The notes: generated by a model not told the origin, from the sequence alone. Positions 1 to 7,137 are shown, numbered from the stretch's first letter. The stretch: 13,687 nt of DNA from Candidatus Sigynarchaeota archaeon (GCA_030587505.1 JAUQYY010000072.1:1-13687); one strand, 5' to 3'. Numbers and translations: made by a program.

Positions 1-2
1 TC

Positions 3-443
3 AGCTTTGCTGCTGAGCTGATGGAGAGGCTTGGTAAGAGACCCGTGGTTCTGAAGGAGTTCGTACGCGCCTTCATCGTGAACCGGATTCAGAACTCCAT
101 CGGCCTTGCTGTGCTTGAGATTTTGGAGAAGGGCTGGGCGACGCCTGAGGACATAGACATCGCTGTGAAGACCAGCCTGGGCATTAGGCTCCCGATAGTG
201 GGGGTGGTTCAGACCTACGACTTCACGGGCCTTGACGTGGTGCGTGATGTGCTTAAGAGCTATGGGATAAGCCACCCACTAATAGAGGAGAAGGTGAGGC
301 AGGGACACTTGGGAGCGAAGACCTCGAAGGGTATTTATGACTACGGGGGGCGGAGCGAGGAGGAGATCCTCAAAAAGAGAGACGGGCTTTATCTCAGAAT
401 GCTCGACCACCTGGAGAAAATAGGGGCCTTCGAACCAGTGTAA
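3..443 (+). CDS. 3-hydroxyacyl-CoA dehydrogenase, C-terminal part (cut by window edge)
   Basis: The reading frame is open to the left edge: the codons before the first ATG (position 21) read SFAAEL and continue the same domain, so this is the end of a longer gene. The visible residues match the C-terminal helical domain of 3-hydroxyacyl-CoA (3-hydroxybutyryl-CoA) dehydrogenases, including the VNRIQNSIGLAVLEILEKG stretch, the PEDIDIA segment and LPIVGVVQTYDFTGLDVV. This domain forms the dimer and closes over the acyl-CoA; the NAD-binding Rossmann domain must lie upstream. The enzyme oxidises 3-hydroxyacyl-CoA to 3-ketoacyl-CoA in beta-oxidation or its reverse. A decayed acyl-CoA dehydrogenase elsewhere in the window acts in the same type of pathway. 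The family assignment is firm; substrate chain length cannot be told. The gene runs towards the minus-strand fdh operon. Confidence 0.88.
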   Translation, partial: SFAAELMERLGKRPVVLKEFVRAFIVNRIQNSIGLAVLEILEKGWATPEDIDIAVKTSLGIRLPIVGVVQTYDFTGLDVVRDVLKSYGISHPLIEEKVRQGHLGAKTSKGIYDYGGRSEEEILKKRDGLYLRMLDHLEKIGAFEPV

Positions 444-479
444 GGGCCAGCTGGGTTAACCAAGAAGAACAAACACACG

Positions 480-501
480 CTTCTTTCTTTTTATTTTTTC
501 C
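480..501 (+). terminator. T-rich terminator after the hydroxyacyl-CoA dehydrogenase gene
   Basis: A pyrimidine tract with runs of five and six T begins 36 bases after the stop codon of the plus-strand gene. T-runs of this kind are the usual archaeal termination signal. It sits between two converging genes. Confidence 0.5.
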
Positions 502-535
502 GGGGAGGAGTGTAATGAAAGGGGGGTGAGGGTTT

Positions 536-551
536 CCACCCTTTCTGGTGG
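536..551 (-). terminator. Stem-loop downstream of fdhB
   Basis: CCACC and GGTGG form a perfect 5-bp stem around a 6-base loop, about 45 bases past the fdhB stop on the minus strand. An overlapping alternative pairs GAAAGGG (517-523) with CCCTTTC (539-545). There is no strong T-run directly after it on the minus strand, so termination or 3'-end protection is an inference. Confidence 0.35.
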
Positions 552-595
552 GGGATTTCTAGTCTCTGGAATGTTTCGGGGCGCTGCTGGTTTTC

Positions 596-1825
596 CTAGG
601 TGGATTCCTTTTTCAGGAAGAGGTAGGGTTCATCCACTCGCAGCTCCTCGTCTGTGACCACGGTTAGTGGGGGTAGCTGGTCCGCGGCTCTGCCTGGCAC
701 GTATTCGAAGAGTGGGCTGAGTTCCTTGTTGAGCATGTGGAACAGTTTCGAGATGGGTATCTCCATGGGGCATGCGTCTTGGCACTGGCCGCAGTTGACG
801 CAGGAGTCTCCGACGTGGGCGAGTCTGGTTAGGTGGAAGAGTTTGTCTGGTGGCAGCTCGCCGCCGGGTATGAAGTTTCGGTCTACTTCGAGGCGGCATT
901 CAACGCAGTAGCAGATTGGGCAGGCGTCTCTGCAGCTGAAGCATTTTATGCATCTGTCGAAGTGGTTGAACCAGTAGTTTAGCCTCTCCTCGTAGTTCAA
1001 GCCCTTTAACTCGTTGAAGTTCTTTTCCTGCCACTTTTTGGAGCGGTCTAGGGCTTCCTTCTCTTTTCTGCTTCTCTCGTCTAGAGCTTCTCTGGTTGGT
1101 GTTTCGACTTGGAGGTAACCGGCTTTGATCGCTTCGTCTAGGAGTTGTGATCCTTTTTCGGTGCAGACCTCTATGAATGTGGCTTTTTTGCCCATGGTTC
1201 CCCACTTTCCACACGCCAGGTCGGCCATTCGGGGGATGCTGATTTCGCATCTTCTGCAGTTCTCCCTTCTGCCGTAGCCCGCCTCCTCTAGGCTGTCTAG
1301 GTCTTTTTCCTTTCTGGTTCCGTCTCTGAGTTCTATTATGAGTTTTCCCTCGTCTATGTCCTCTCGCACCACATCGTCGGGGTTTACTTCGTATATTTCC
1401 TCAAACATTCTTCTCGCGACTCTGGGTAGGAGGGTTCCCGTGCAGTTCAGTCCTATTAGCACTAGGTTCTCAATGTTGATCTGCTCTCTCTTCACCAGTT
1501 CTATGATTGCGCGTGCATCGCAGGGTTTACACGTGACCGCTATCCGCATATCCTTTGAGCCGTCTAGATATTCTTTCAGGGCTCTGGCAATGTTGAGGGG
1601 GGCGCAGTGGAGCGCACCGGCGCACTCGATCACTTCTTCGGGGTTGGTGATGAGGGTTAGGACACCGTCGTACCTGTTTCCGTCCATTTTTTTCACGGTT
1701 AGGACGGCGTCCACAATCTTGTTTTCCAGTGCGAACTTGAGCAGGGTGGTGACCACCCCTCCGTATTCTCCCTTTTTGAGCGTCTCCTCGTCCGAGGACC
1801 AAGCCAGGTACATGTCACCTATCAT
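596..1825 (-). CDS. fdhB: Formate dehydrogenase beta subunit (F420-type FdhB/FrhB family)
   Basis: A 409-residue FrhB/FdhB-family protein, a usual length for archaeal FdhB. Residues 18-33 (KGEYGGVVTTLLKFAL) match the start of the FrhB/FdhB flavin domain. Residues 97-104 (VTCKPCDA) and Cys128, Cys190, Cys193 and Cys205 belong to the core domain with its own Fe-S site. The C-terminus carries two ferredoxin-type 4Fe-4S motifs: Cys292/295/298/302, followed by extra cysteines at 305, 307 and 310, and Cys342/345/348/352. The family passes electrons from formate oxidation to coenzyme F420 through FAD, or on to partner Fe-S proteins. The ATG is preceded by AGGTGG and starts 3 bases after the fdhA stop, so the two genes are translated together. 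Homologues also serve as FpoF, the F420H2-oxidising subunit of complex-I-like enzymes. Use of F420 itself cannot be proven from sequence. Confidence 0.88.
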   Translation of the reverse strand: MIGDMYLAWSSDEETLKKGEYGGVVTTLLKFALENKIVDAVLTVKKMDGNRYDGVLTLITNPEEVIECAGALHCAPLNIARALKEYLDGSKDMRIAVTCKPCDARAIIELVKREQINIENLVLIGLNCTGTLLPRVARRMFEEIYEVNPDDVVREDIDEGKLIIELRDGTRKEKDLDSLEEAGYGRRENCRRCEISIPRMADLACGKWGTMGKKATFIEVCTEKGSQLLDEAIKAGYLQVETPTREALDERSRKEKEALDRSKKWQEKNFNELKGLNYEERLNYWFNHFDRCIKCFSCRDACPICYCVECRLEVDRNFIPGGELPPDKLFHLTRLAHVGDSCVNCGQCQDACPMEIPISKLFHMLNKELSPLFEYVPGRAADQLPPLTVVTDEELRVDEPYLFLKKEST

Positions 1826-1828
1826 TTT

Positions 1829-3862
1829 TCACACCACCTTTTCCACTTTGATCGCGGTGTACTTGAATTCGGGCATCCTGGAGGGGGGACCCGCCGTGGG
1901 ACCCGTCAGGAAGTTCGCGGCGCACTCCGAAAAGTGGAAGGGCATGAACACAACGCCCTGTTGAATGTTCTTGGTCACCTTGGCGAACGCTTTCACTTCT
2001 CCACGCCTCGACCTCAGCACCACCCTGTCTCCGCTTCTTATTCCAAGCTTCTCGGCGTCCTCCGCGTTTATTTCAACAAAACCATCCGGCTGCTCGTTAT
2101 GAAGCCTGCTCGTCCTTCTCGTCATTGTGCCGGTGTGGAAGTGGAACAGAGTTCTCCCGTTCATGAACACGTACGGGTAGTCCTCGTCTGGAACCTCTAG
2201 GGGGGGCTTGTACTCCACAACCTGAAAGTGGCCGAAACCGTCCTCCGTCGCGAACTTCTCCACGAACATCGTCTCCGTTCCCGGGTGGTCTTCGGAGGGG
2301 CAGGGCCACTGAATTCCCCCCGCCTTCTTCAACCGCTCATAGGTTATTCCATGGTATTGAGGTACACACTTCCTTATCTCCTCGAATATCTCTTCGGTGG
2401 AGTTAAAGTTGAAGTATTCCCCATAGCCCATAACTTTTGCAAGGTCGCAGAGTATTTGCCAGTCGGGCTTCGCCTCTCCGGGCGGTTCAACCGCCTTGTT
2501 TATTCTCTGCACTTTCCTATCGATACCAGTCATTGTTCCGCCCTTTTCAACCCATGTTGCAGCTGGTAGAATCACATCCGCAAGCTCAGCGGTTTCCGTG
2601 AGGAAAATGTCCTGCACTACCAGAAACTCCTTACTTTCAAGAATTTTCCTCACTCGGTTGGTGTCGGGAGCAGAAACCATAGGATTACCTCCCACAATAT
2701 ACAGAACACTGCATTTTTCAAGAATGTCCATGTAGGGCATGCCAGGCTTTGAGGGAAGCCCCTTTACACCCCAAAGTTCCTCGAAAAGTTTTGCAGTTTC
2801 CTCGTTCACGGGCTTAAACCCGGGGTAAAAAACCGGAAGGGGCCCCATGTCCCCGAATCCCTCACCGTTTCCGTGCCCTCTAAAGGGACTCACTCCCGCA
2901 CCCGGTTTTCCGTAATTGCCAGTTAGCAGAGCGAGGTCGGCGAGGGCTTTTATGTTTTCCACACCTGTTGAGTGCTGGGTGATTCCGGCGTTAAAGCATA
3001 TGAAACTCGTTTCAGCGTTTGCGTATGTTCGGGCAGCCTCCCTGATCATGTCCGCGGGTATACCCGTTATCCGTTCTACTTCGCTCATCTGTAGGGATGA
3101 CAAATAATTTTTTAGCTCTCGGAATCCCCGGGTTCTCTTCTCTATGAATTCCTTGTCCTCCAAGCCTTCCTCAATGATCGTCTTCATCATACCGTTTATC
3201 AGAGCCACGTCCGAGCCGGGATTGATTTGCAAGAAAATATCCGCGATGTTCCTTGCTGTCACGGTTCTCCGAGGATCTATAACAATGACTTTCGCTCCCC
3301 TCTGCTTTGCTCTTATGAACTTGTGGAATATGAGCGGATGAGTCTCCTGCGTGTTGGACCCCGCTGCCATTATGCAGTCTGCTCTCTCTATGCTTAACAA
3401 AGAAGTGGGCATGACACCCGAACCAACGGTGGAAACCAGGGCTGGAACGGTGGTGGAGTGGCAGAATCGTGAACAGTTATCCATCATATTCGTTTTCATA
3501 ACCACTCTTACAAACTTCTGAAACACGTACAGGTCCTCGTTGAATATTTTACCAGAATTGATGAAGCCAGCTGAATCGCCGTCCGCAGCTTTTAGCCGCT
3601 CAGCAACAAGTTCTAACGCCTTTTCCCAAGAAGCCTCTTTGAAGTCTCCATTCTTCTTTATGAGTGGTGTTTTGAGTCTGCCCTCGTTGTACAGGAAGGC
3701 GTAAGCGTTTCTTCCCTTCGGGCAGTTCTTACCCTCGTTCACGGGGTGATCCTTCCAAGGCTCTGTGCCGACTATCCTGCCATCCTTAACAACGAGGTAC
3801 ATTCCACACCCGCAGCCACAATACGGGCAAACAGTGGGAACATACTCGAAGGACTCAACCAT
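1829..3862 (-). CDS. fdhA: Formate dehydrogenase alpha subunit (Mo/W-bis-MGD)
   Basis: A 677-residue molybdopterin oxidoreductase of the size of archaeal FdhA. The N-terminal 4Fe-4S motif is Cys12, Cys15, Cys19 and Cys47, followed by Lys49, the usual electron-relay lysine. The metal ligand lies in RFCHS: Cys134 stands where selenocysteine is found in Sec-type enzymes, and the neighbouring His135 is the conserved catalytic histidine. The C-terminal domain (from about residue 560) has the molydop-binding pattern, including FMNGRTLFHFHTGTMTRR and FMPFHFSECAANFLT. The enzyme oxidises formate to CO2 (reversibly) in the cytoplasm; there is no twin-arginine signal peptide. The ATG follows GGAGGAG. 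It is the middle gene of mvhD-fdhA-fdhB, 18 bases after mvhD. Mo or W cannot be told apart. Related assimilatory reductases are an alternative, but the RFCHS motif with this operon favours formate dehydrogenase. Confidence 0.92.
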   Translation of the reverse strand: MVESFEYVPTVCPYCGCGCGMYLVVKDGRIVGTEPWKDHPVNEGKNCPKGRNAYAFLYNEGRLKTPLIKKNGDFKEASWEKALELVAERLKAADGDSAGFINSGKIFNEDLYVFQKFVRVVMKTNMMDNCSRFCHSTTVPALVSTVGSGVMPTSLLSIERADCIMAAGSNTQETHPLIFHKFIRAKQRGAKVIVIDPRRTVTARNIADIFLQINPGSDVALINGMMKTIIEEGLEDKEFIEKRTRGFRELKNYLSSLQMSEVERITGIPADMIREAARTYANAETSFICFNAGITQHSTGVENIKALADLALLTGNYGKPGAGVSPFRGHGNGEGFGDMGPLPVFYPGFKPVNEETAKLFEELWGVKGLPSKPGMPYMDILEKCSVLYIVGGNPMVSAPDTNRVRKILESKEFLVVQDIFLTETAELADVILPAATWVEKGGTMTGIDRKVQRINKAVEPPGEAKPDWQILCDLAKVMGYGEYFNFNSTEEIFEEIRKCVPQYHGITYERLKKAGGIQWPCPSEDHPGTETMFVEKFATEDGFGHFQVVEYKPPLEVPDEDYPYVFMNGRTLFHFHTGTMTRRTSRLHNEQPDGFVEINAEDAEKLGIRSGDRVVLRSRRGEVKAFAKVTKNIQQGVVFMPFHFSECAANFLTGPTAGPPSRMPEFKYTAIKVEKVV

Positions 3863-3880
3863 CGGAACTCCTCCATCAAG

Positions 3881-4306
3881 CTAGTCGGTTTGTGACTCTA
3901 TCCTGTTTGGACCAAGCTCCTTGATTTTTTCAACAAAGTCTGTGACCACTTCAACGAACCTGCCGCCCTCCGATGCGGACACCCACTCCAAGCGGAGCCG
4001 CTCTGGATTTATGCCGATGGTTTCGAGCAGCTTCCTTAACATAGTGAATCTTCTCCTTGTGTAGAGGTTCCCCCGAATATAGTGGCAGTCTCCGATGTGG
4101 CAACCGCTGATGAGAACACCGTCCGCTCCCTTCATCAGTGCCTCTAATACAAAAAGCGGGTCTATTCTGCCAGAACACATCAACCTAATCAGCCTGACGT
4201 TGGGTGGATACTGCATTCTGCTCACTCCGGCCATGTCGGCTCCTGCATAGGCGCACCAGTTACAAGTTAGAGCGATTATTTTCGGTTCAAAACCAGATTC
4301 GTCCAC
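3881..4306 (-). CDS. mvhD: MvhD-type [2Fe-2S] electron-transfer subunit
   Basis: A 141-residue protein of the MvhD/hydrogenase delta family. Five cysteines occur in the family pattern: Cys15 and Cys18 (TCNWCAYAGAD), Cys44 (LMCSGRIDP), and Cys69 and Cys74 (GCHIGDCHY). MvhD carries a 2Fe-2S cluster and connects a hydrogenase or formate dehydrogenase to the HdrA subunit of heterodisulfide reductase, where electron bifurcation takes place. Leading an fdhAB operon, it points to a formate-fed HdrABC-type complex, but no hdr gene is in the window. The start is GTG, with GGAGG at 4317-4321 ten bases upstream; no ATG fits. It is the first gene of the operon and is transcribed from the divergent region to its right. 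Confidence 0.9.
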   Translation of the reverse strand: MDESGFEPKIIALTCNWCAYAGADMAGVSRMQYPPNVRLIRLMCSGRIDPLFVLEALMKGADGVLISGCHIGDCHYIRGNLYTRRRFTMLRKLLETIGINPERLRLEWVSASEGGRFVEVVTDFVEKIKELGPNRIESQTD

Positions 4307-4391
4307 TTTGGATTGTCCTCCAAAATTTTTGCGGTTAATTTGGGGTCAGTGGCATGAGAGATACCTCTAATTTTTCATCGGGGAATGTTTG

Positions 4392-4405
4392 ATTGTATAA
4401 ACAAT
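4392..4405 (-). promoter_or_regulatory. Palindrome over the probable TATA element of mvhD-fdhAB
   Basis: ATTGT-ATAA-ACAAT is a perfect 5-bp inverted repeat with a 4-base centre. Read on the minus strand it gives TTTATA preceded by purine-rich GAAATTG, a plausible TATA/BRE. It lies about 90 bases before the mvhD start, giving a leader of some 60 bases. A protein bound to this palindrome would block the promoter, so it may be a repressor site. Confidence 0.4.
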
Positions 4406-4409
4406 TTCT

Positions 4410-4447
4410 TTTAGGAAATTCTAAATCATATTTCGAATATTCCTAAA
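4410..4447. repeat. Inverted repeat TTTAGGAA/TTCCTAAA
   Basis: TTTAGGAA (4410-4417) and TTCCTAAA (4440-4447) are perfect 8-bp inverted copies, with half-site centres 30 bases apart. They lie between the two outward promoters, next to the ATTGT palindrome. The spacing of about three helical turns would put both half-sites on the same DNA face, as expected for a dimeric regulator. The role is inferred. Confidence 0.4.
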
Positions 4448-4499
4448 TTGAGGTTGAGGAACAGCTAAATTAATATAGAAGTTACACGATTCGTTTTGG

Positions 4500-4508
4500 T
4501 ATATAAAT
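4500..4508 (+). promoter_or_regulatory. TATA box of the Nuo-like operon
   Basis: TATATAAAT is a near-ideal archaeal TATA box. With the usual spacing of about 25 bases, transcription would begin near 4530, giving a leader of about 80 bases before the NuoC-like ATG. That leader contains the hairpin at 4547-4575. Confidence 0.55.
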
Positions 4509-4546
4509 ATTGTGCAGATGCAAAATACCTGCGTATCCGCGAGTAG

Positions 4547-4575
4547 CAGAGAACCCTCAACAGGTAGGTTCCCTG
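4547..4575 (+). other. Hairpin in the leader of the Nuo-like operon
   Basis: CAGAGAACC (4547-4555) and GGTTCCCTG (4567-4575) pair over nine positions with one mismatch, around an 11-base loop. It lies between the predicted transcript start and the ribosome-binding site at 4597-4601. It could affect leader stability or translation; no known riboswitch class was recognised. Confidence 0.35.
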
Positions 4576-4612
4576 TAAATACCAAAAAAAATCGAAGGAG
4601 GCCTTAACGGAG

Positions 4613-5110
4613 ATGAAGTCTCGCTCCGCAAAGTACGTTGTTAGAAAACCACTTTTGGAAGGTTTAAAAACGAGATTCCAGGCAGAGGAACGGAGTGAAG
4701 GTAACATTCTCTACGTAAGGGTTAAGAGTGAGAACTATCTGGAAACAGCCAAGTATCTCAAGGAGCAGGGGTTCAGGAGGCTGATAACGATCTCCGCCGT
4801 GGACTGGATAGACAAGGGAGTGTACGAGGTGTACTTCCTAGTCTACAATTCTGAGGATAACCTATACGCGAAGGTAGCGACAGAGACCCCGAGGGACGCC
4901 GCCACGCTCCCCAGCCTGTCGACGCTCTGGGAGAACGCTGAGCTGCACGAGAGAGAAGCGTGGGAGATGTTTGGAATCACCTTCGACGGGAACAATATGC
5001 TGAAGCCGCTATTTCTTGAGGATCCGCCGCGTATTCCTCCGTTCAGAAAAGAGTTTGACTGGAGGGAAGAAGTTAAGAAAGAGTACGGGTTGACGTGGCC
5101 CGAATACTAG
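4613..5110 (+). CDS. NuoC-like 30-kDa subunit of a complex-I/Ech/Mbh-type module
   Basis: A 165-residue protein of the respiratory-chain 30-kDa subunit family (NuoC, FpoC, EchD, MbhK). The family signature is near the end: HEREAWEMFGITFDGN (residues 112-127), followed by KPLFLEDPP and the PPFRKEFDW tail. The middle has ITISAVDWIDKGVYEVYFLVYN, the usual pair of beta strands. This subunit has no cofactor; it packs against the NuoD-like subunit in the peripheral arm. The ATG is 11 bases after GGAGG (4597-4601), a slightly long spacing, and no better start is seen. It is the first gene of a two-gene operon, 11 bases before the I-B-D fusion, whose NuoD domain is its expected partner. It is about the size of the stand-alone archaeal proteins and is not fused to NuoD. 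Confidence 0.88.
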   Translation: MKSRSAKYVVRKPLLEGLKTRFQAEERSEGNILYVRVKSENYLETAKYLKEQGFRRLITISAVDWIDKGVYEVYFLVYNSEDNLYAKVATETPRDAATLPSLSTLWENAELHEREAWEMFGITFDGNNMLKPLFLEDPPRIPPFRKEFDWREEVKKEYGLTWPEY

Positions 5111-5121
5111 GAGGTGACTGA

Positions 5122-7137
5122 ATGCTGGAAAGAGTTAAGGGTGTTTTGAACCCGCTCAGGGCGGGAGCCAAGCTGCTCAGAAGCAAGGCTATAACCTACG
5201 ATTTCCCCCCGAACCCACCTCTCACGGAGAGTTTCAGGGGGAGGCAGCTCTATAATCCAGAAACTTGTAAGAGTTGTAGCCTGTGTGCTAAGGTTTGTCC
5301 GAACAGGGCGATAGAGATGGTTGAGAGGGAGAAAGACGGTGAGAAGGTTCTTCAGCCGCAGATAGACTTTCGAAAGTGCTGCTTCTGTGGTCTGTGCGCC
5401 GAGATATGCCCAACCGGGGCTCTCCAGCTCACCAACTTCCCGTTCCTGTTGACTATGAATAATGAGACTCTGGTATATCCTCCGGAGAAGCTGGCTCAGG
5501 TTCCGGAGCTTGAACACCCAGAGCCGCCGAAGATTAAGGGCATCGTGAGCTGGGCCCGGTCTAGGAGCCTTTGGATCACTTTCTACTTCACAGGGTGCTG
5601 TTTTATTGAGGCTGTTCCGTGGCTTAGCAGCGGGTTTGACATGGAACGTTTCGGGCTGCTGATGGCGCACACGCCGAGACATGCAGATGTGCTCATTGTA
5701 GGCGGCTATGTTACAGTAAAGACCGTGAAGAGAATTATGCAGATATATTCGCAGATGCCGCAGCCAAAGTGGGTCATTGCGCTCGGGAACTGTCCAATGA
5801 CTGGTGGAACCTACTGGGACAGTTACAACACAATTAAGCGAATAGACGAGTACATTCCGGTGGACATTTGGATCGCTGGCTGCCCACCCAGGCCCGAGCC
5901 GATTGGTGTCGCTGTTGTGCACGCGATACACGCTATTCAGAACGGGTACACTGGAAAAGAGGAGAGGGTTGGAGCCAAGAAACGTTTGGAGATTCCAGAG
6001 ATTAAGGAGGAAAAGGTTACTGGCGCGGAGGAAGGATGCTTTATCCCGTTCGGGCCGCAGCACCCGTCTTCAGCCAACTTCCACATGGGACTGAATACGG
6101 TTGGTGAAACGGTGAAGGAGGCGGTGGTTTACCCGGGGTACCTGCACAGGGGTTTCGAGAAGCTGATGGAGTACAGGACGTGGGTTCAGAACATAATGAT
6201 AGTTCAGCGGATAAACGTGCTTGACGGTGCGCCCTACGAGATTGGGTACTGTGAGGCCGTTGAGGAAATAGCTGGTATTGAACCGCCGAGGAGGGCGAAG
6301 TACCTGCGTGTGATACAGGCTGAGCTGTCGAGGATACAAAGCCACCTGTTTAACATAGGTCTAATCGCCGGGGCGGCCGGCCTCGAGGCGATACCCAGGA
6401 TACTCTGGGGAGACAGGGAGAAGATACTGCTTCTTCTCGAGCACATGACCGGGGGTAGGGTATACCAAATTTACAACACTCCGGGCGGCGTGCGGCGCGA
6501 CATTAAGCCGAACTTTAAGGACCTGGCGGATGAGACGATTGCGTACATGAAGAAGAGGCTGGAGCTCTACGATAAGCTCTGTTTCGACAACGGAATATTC
6601 AGGAAAAGAACGATGGGTATAGGTAGGTTTACGGCGGAGACTGCGGAGAAGCACGGGATCGTCGGACCCAACCTGAGAGGGTGCGGAGTGAACTTTGACA
6701 TTAGGAAGAAGGTCCCGTACGAGGCGTACGGGGACTTGGACTTCGAAGTGCCGACTGCCACTGAGGGGGACGCTTACCACAGGACGCTCTGCAGGAGATT
6801 GGAGATGGAGGAAAGCTTCAGAATCATAGAACAGGCTCTGGACAGGCTGCCGGGAGGAAGCGTAGCGGAGCCGAAGATGAAAAACGGAAAGAAGCTGAAG
6901 GCGTTCTCAGCGATACCCGAGGGCGAAGCGATCCGGTGTGTGGAGAGCGCGCGCGGAGAATTGTGCTTCCACGCGGTGAGCGACGGAGGTAAAAACCCGT
7001 ACAGAGTAAAGGTAAGGGGGCCGACCTTCGAGTCCATACTCATCTTCCTTCCAAAACTTCTGAAAAACGTGAACATAGCGGACGTGCCGGTAATATACTG
7101 GAGCATGGACAACGCCCCCGCGGACCACGACAGGTAG
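5122..7137 (+). CDS. Three-domain fusion of NuoI-, NuoB- and NuoD-like subunits
   Basis: 671 residues in one unbroken frame. Residues 1-110 are NuoI-like: the PLRAG...FRGR lead-in that normally contacts NuoH, then two 4Fe-4S motifs at Cys49/52/55/59 and Cys86/89/92/96. Residues 145-275 are NuoB-like, with SLWITFYFTGCCFIEA, tandem Cys159-Cys160, Cys224 (GNCPMTGG) and Cys254 (GCPPRP), the complete N2-cluster set of complex I type. Residues 306-671 are NuoD-like, ending at the family terminus DHDR. By eye alignment, the hydrogenase motif RICGIC reads RINVLD (363-368) and DPCxxC reads DNAPAD (663-668), so all four Ni-Fe cysteines are absent. The quinone-binding His and Tyr of complex I correspond to Ala318 and Val366, so they are absent too. 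GGAGGTGA lies 4 bases before the ATG. It probably relays electrons I-B-D to an unknown site, as in energy-converting hydrogenase-related complexes. No membrane subunit gene follows. Confidence 0.88.
   Translation: MLERVKGVLNPLRAGAKLLRSKAITYDFPPNPPLTESFRGRQLYNPETCKSCSLCAKVCPNRAIEMVEREKDGEKVLQPQIDFRKCCFCGLCAEICPTGALQLTNFPFLLTMNNETLVYPPEKLAQVPELEHPEPPKIKGIVSWARSRSLWITFYFTGCCFIEAVPWLSSGFDMERFGLLMAHTPRHADVLIVGGYVTVKTVKRIMQIYSQMPQPKWVIALGNCPMTGGTYWDSYNTIKRIDEYIPVDIWIAGCPPRPEPIGVAVVHAIHAIQNGYTGKEERVGAKKRLEIPEIKEEKVTGAEEGCFIPFGPQHPSSANFHMGLNTVGETVKEAVVYPGYLHRGFEKLMEYRTWVQNIMIVQRINVLDGAPYEIGYCEAVEEIAGIEPPRRAKYLRVIQAELSRIQSHLFNIGLIAGAAGLEAIPRILWGDREKILLLLEHMTGGRVYQIYNTPGGVRRDIKPNFKDLADETIAYMKKRLELYDKLCFDNGIFRKRTMGIGRFTAETAEKHGIVGPNLRGCGVNFDIRKKVPYEAYGDLDFEVPTATEGDAYHRTLCRRLEMEESFRIIEQALDRLPGGSVAEPKMKNGKKLKAFSAIPEGEAIRCVESARGELCFHAVSDGGKNPYRVKVRGPTFESILIFLPKLLKNVNIADVPVIYWSMDNAPADHDR

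Larger units (their letters stand above)
4307..4612. promoter_or_regulatory. Divergent control region between mvhD-fdhAB and the Nuo-like operon
   Basis: This 306-base stretch has no convincing gene and is clearly more AT-rich than its surroundings. It must carry the promoters of both operons. It contains a palindrome over a TATA-like element for the leftward operon, a wider inverted repeat in the middle, a clear TATA box for the rightward operon and a hairpin in the rightward leader, each listed separately. GGAGG sites lie at both ends: 4317-4321 (minus) and 4597-4601 (plus). Co-regulation of the two operons is an inference from this shared region. Confidence 0.75.

Noticed and set aside
1338..1964. 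208-residue plus-strand open frame opposite fdhB
   Set aside because: It is antisense to a conserved protein, Ser-rich and without a recognisable domain; a shadow frame.
3455..3470. Selenocysteine in FdhA
   Set aside because: The metal-ligand position is an ordinary Cys codon (RFCHS) and there is no in-frame TGA in the gene.
5107..6063. 318-residue minus-strand open frame opposite the fusion gene
   Set aside because: It lies wholly antisense to a protein with complete Fe-S motifs, its translation has no recognisable domain, and no ribosome-binding site precedes it; it is a shadow of the real gene.
5122..7137. [NiFe] group 4 hydrogenase
   Set aside because: All four Ni-Fe cysteines of the large subunit are missing, and the small-subunit domain has the tandem CysCys of complex I rather than the CxxC of hydrogenases.
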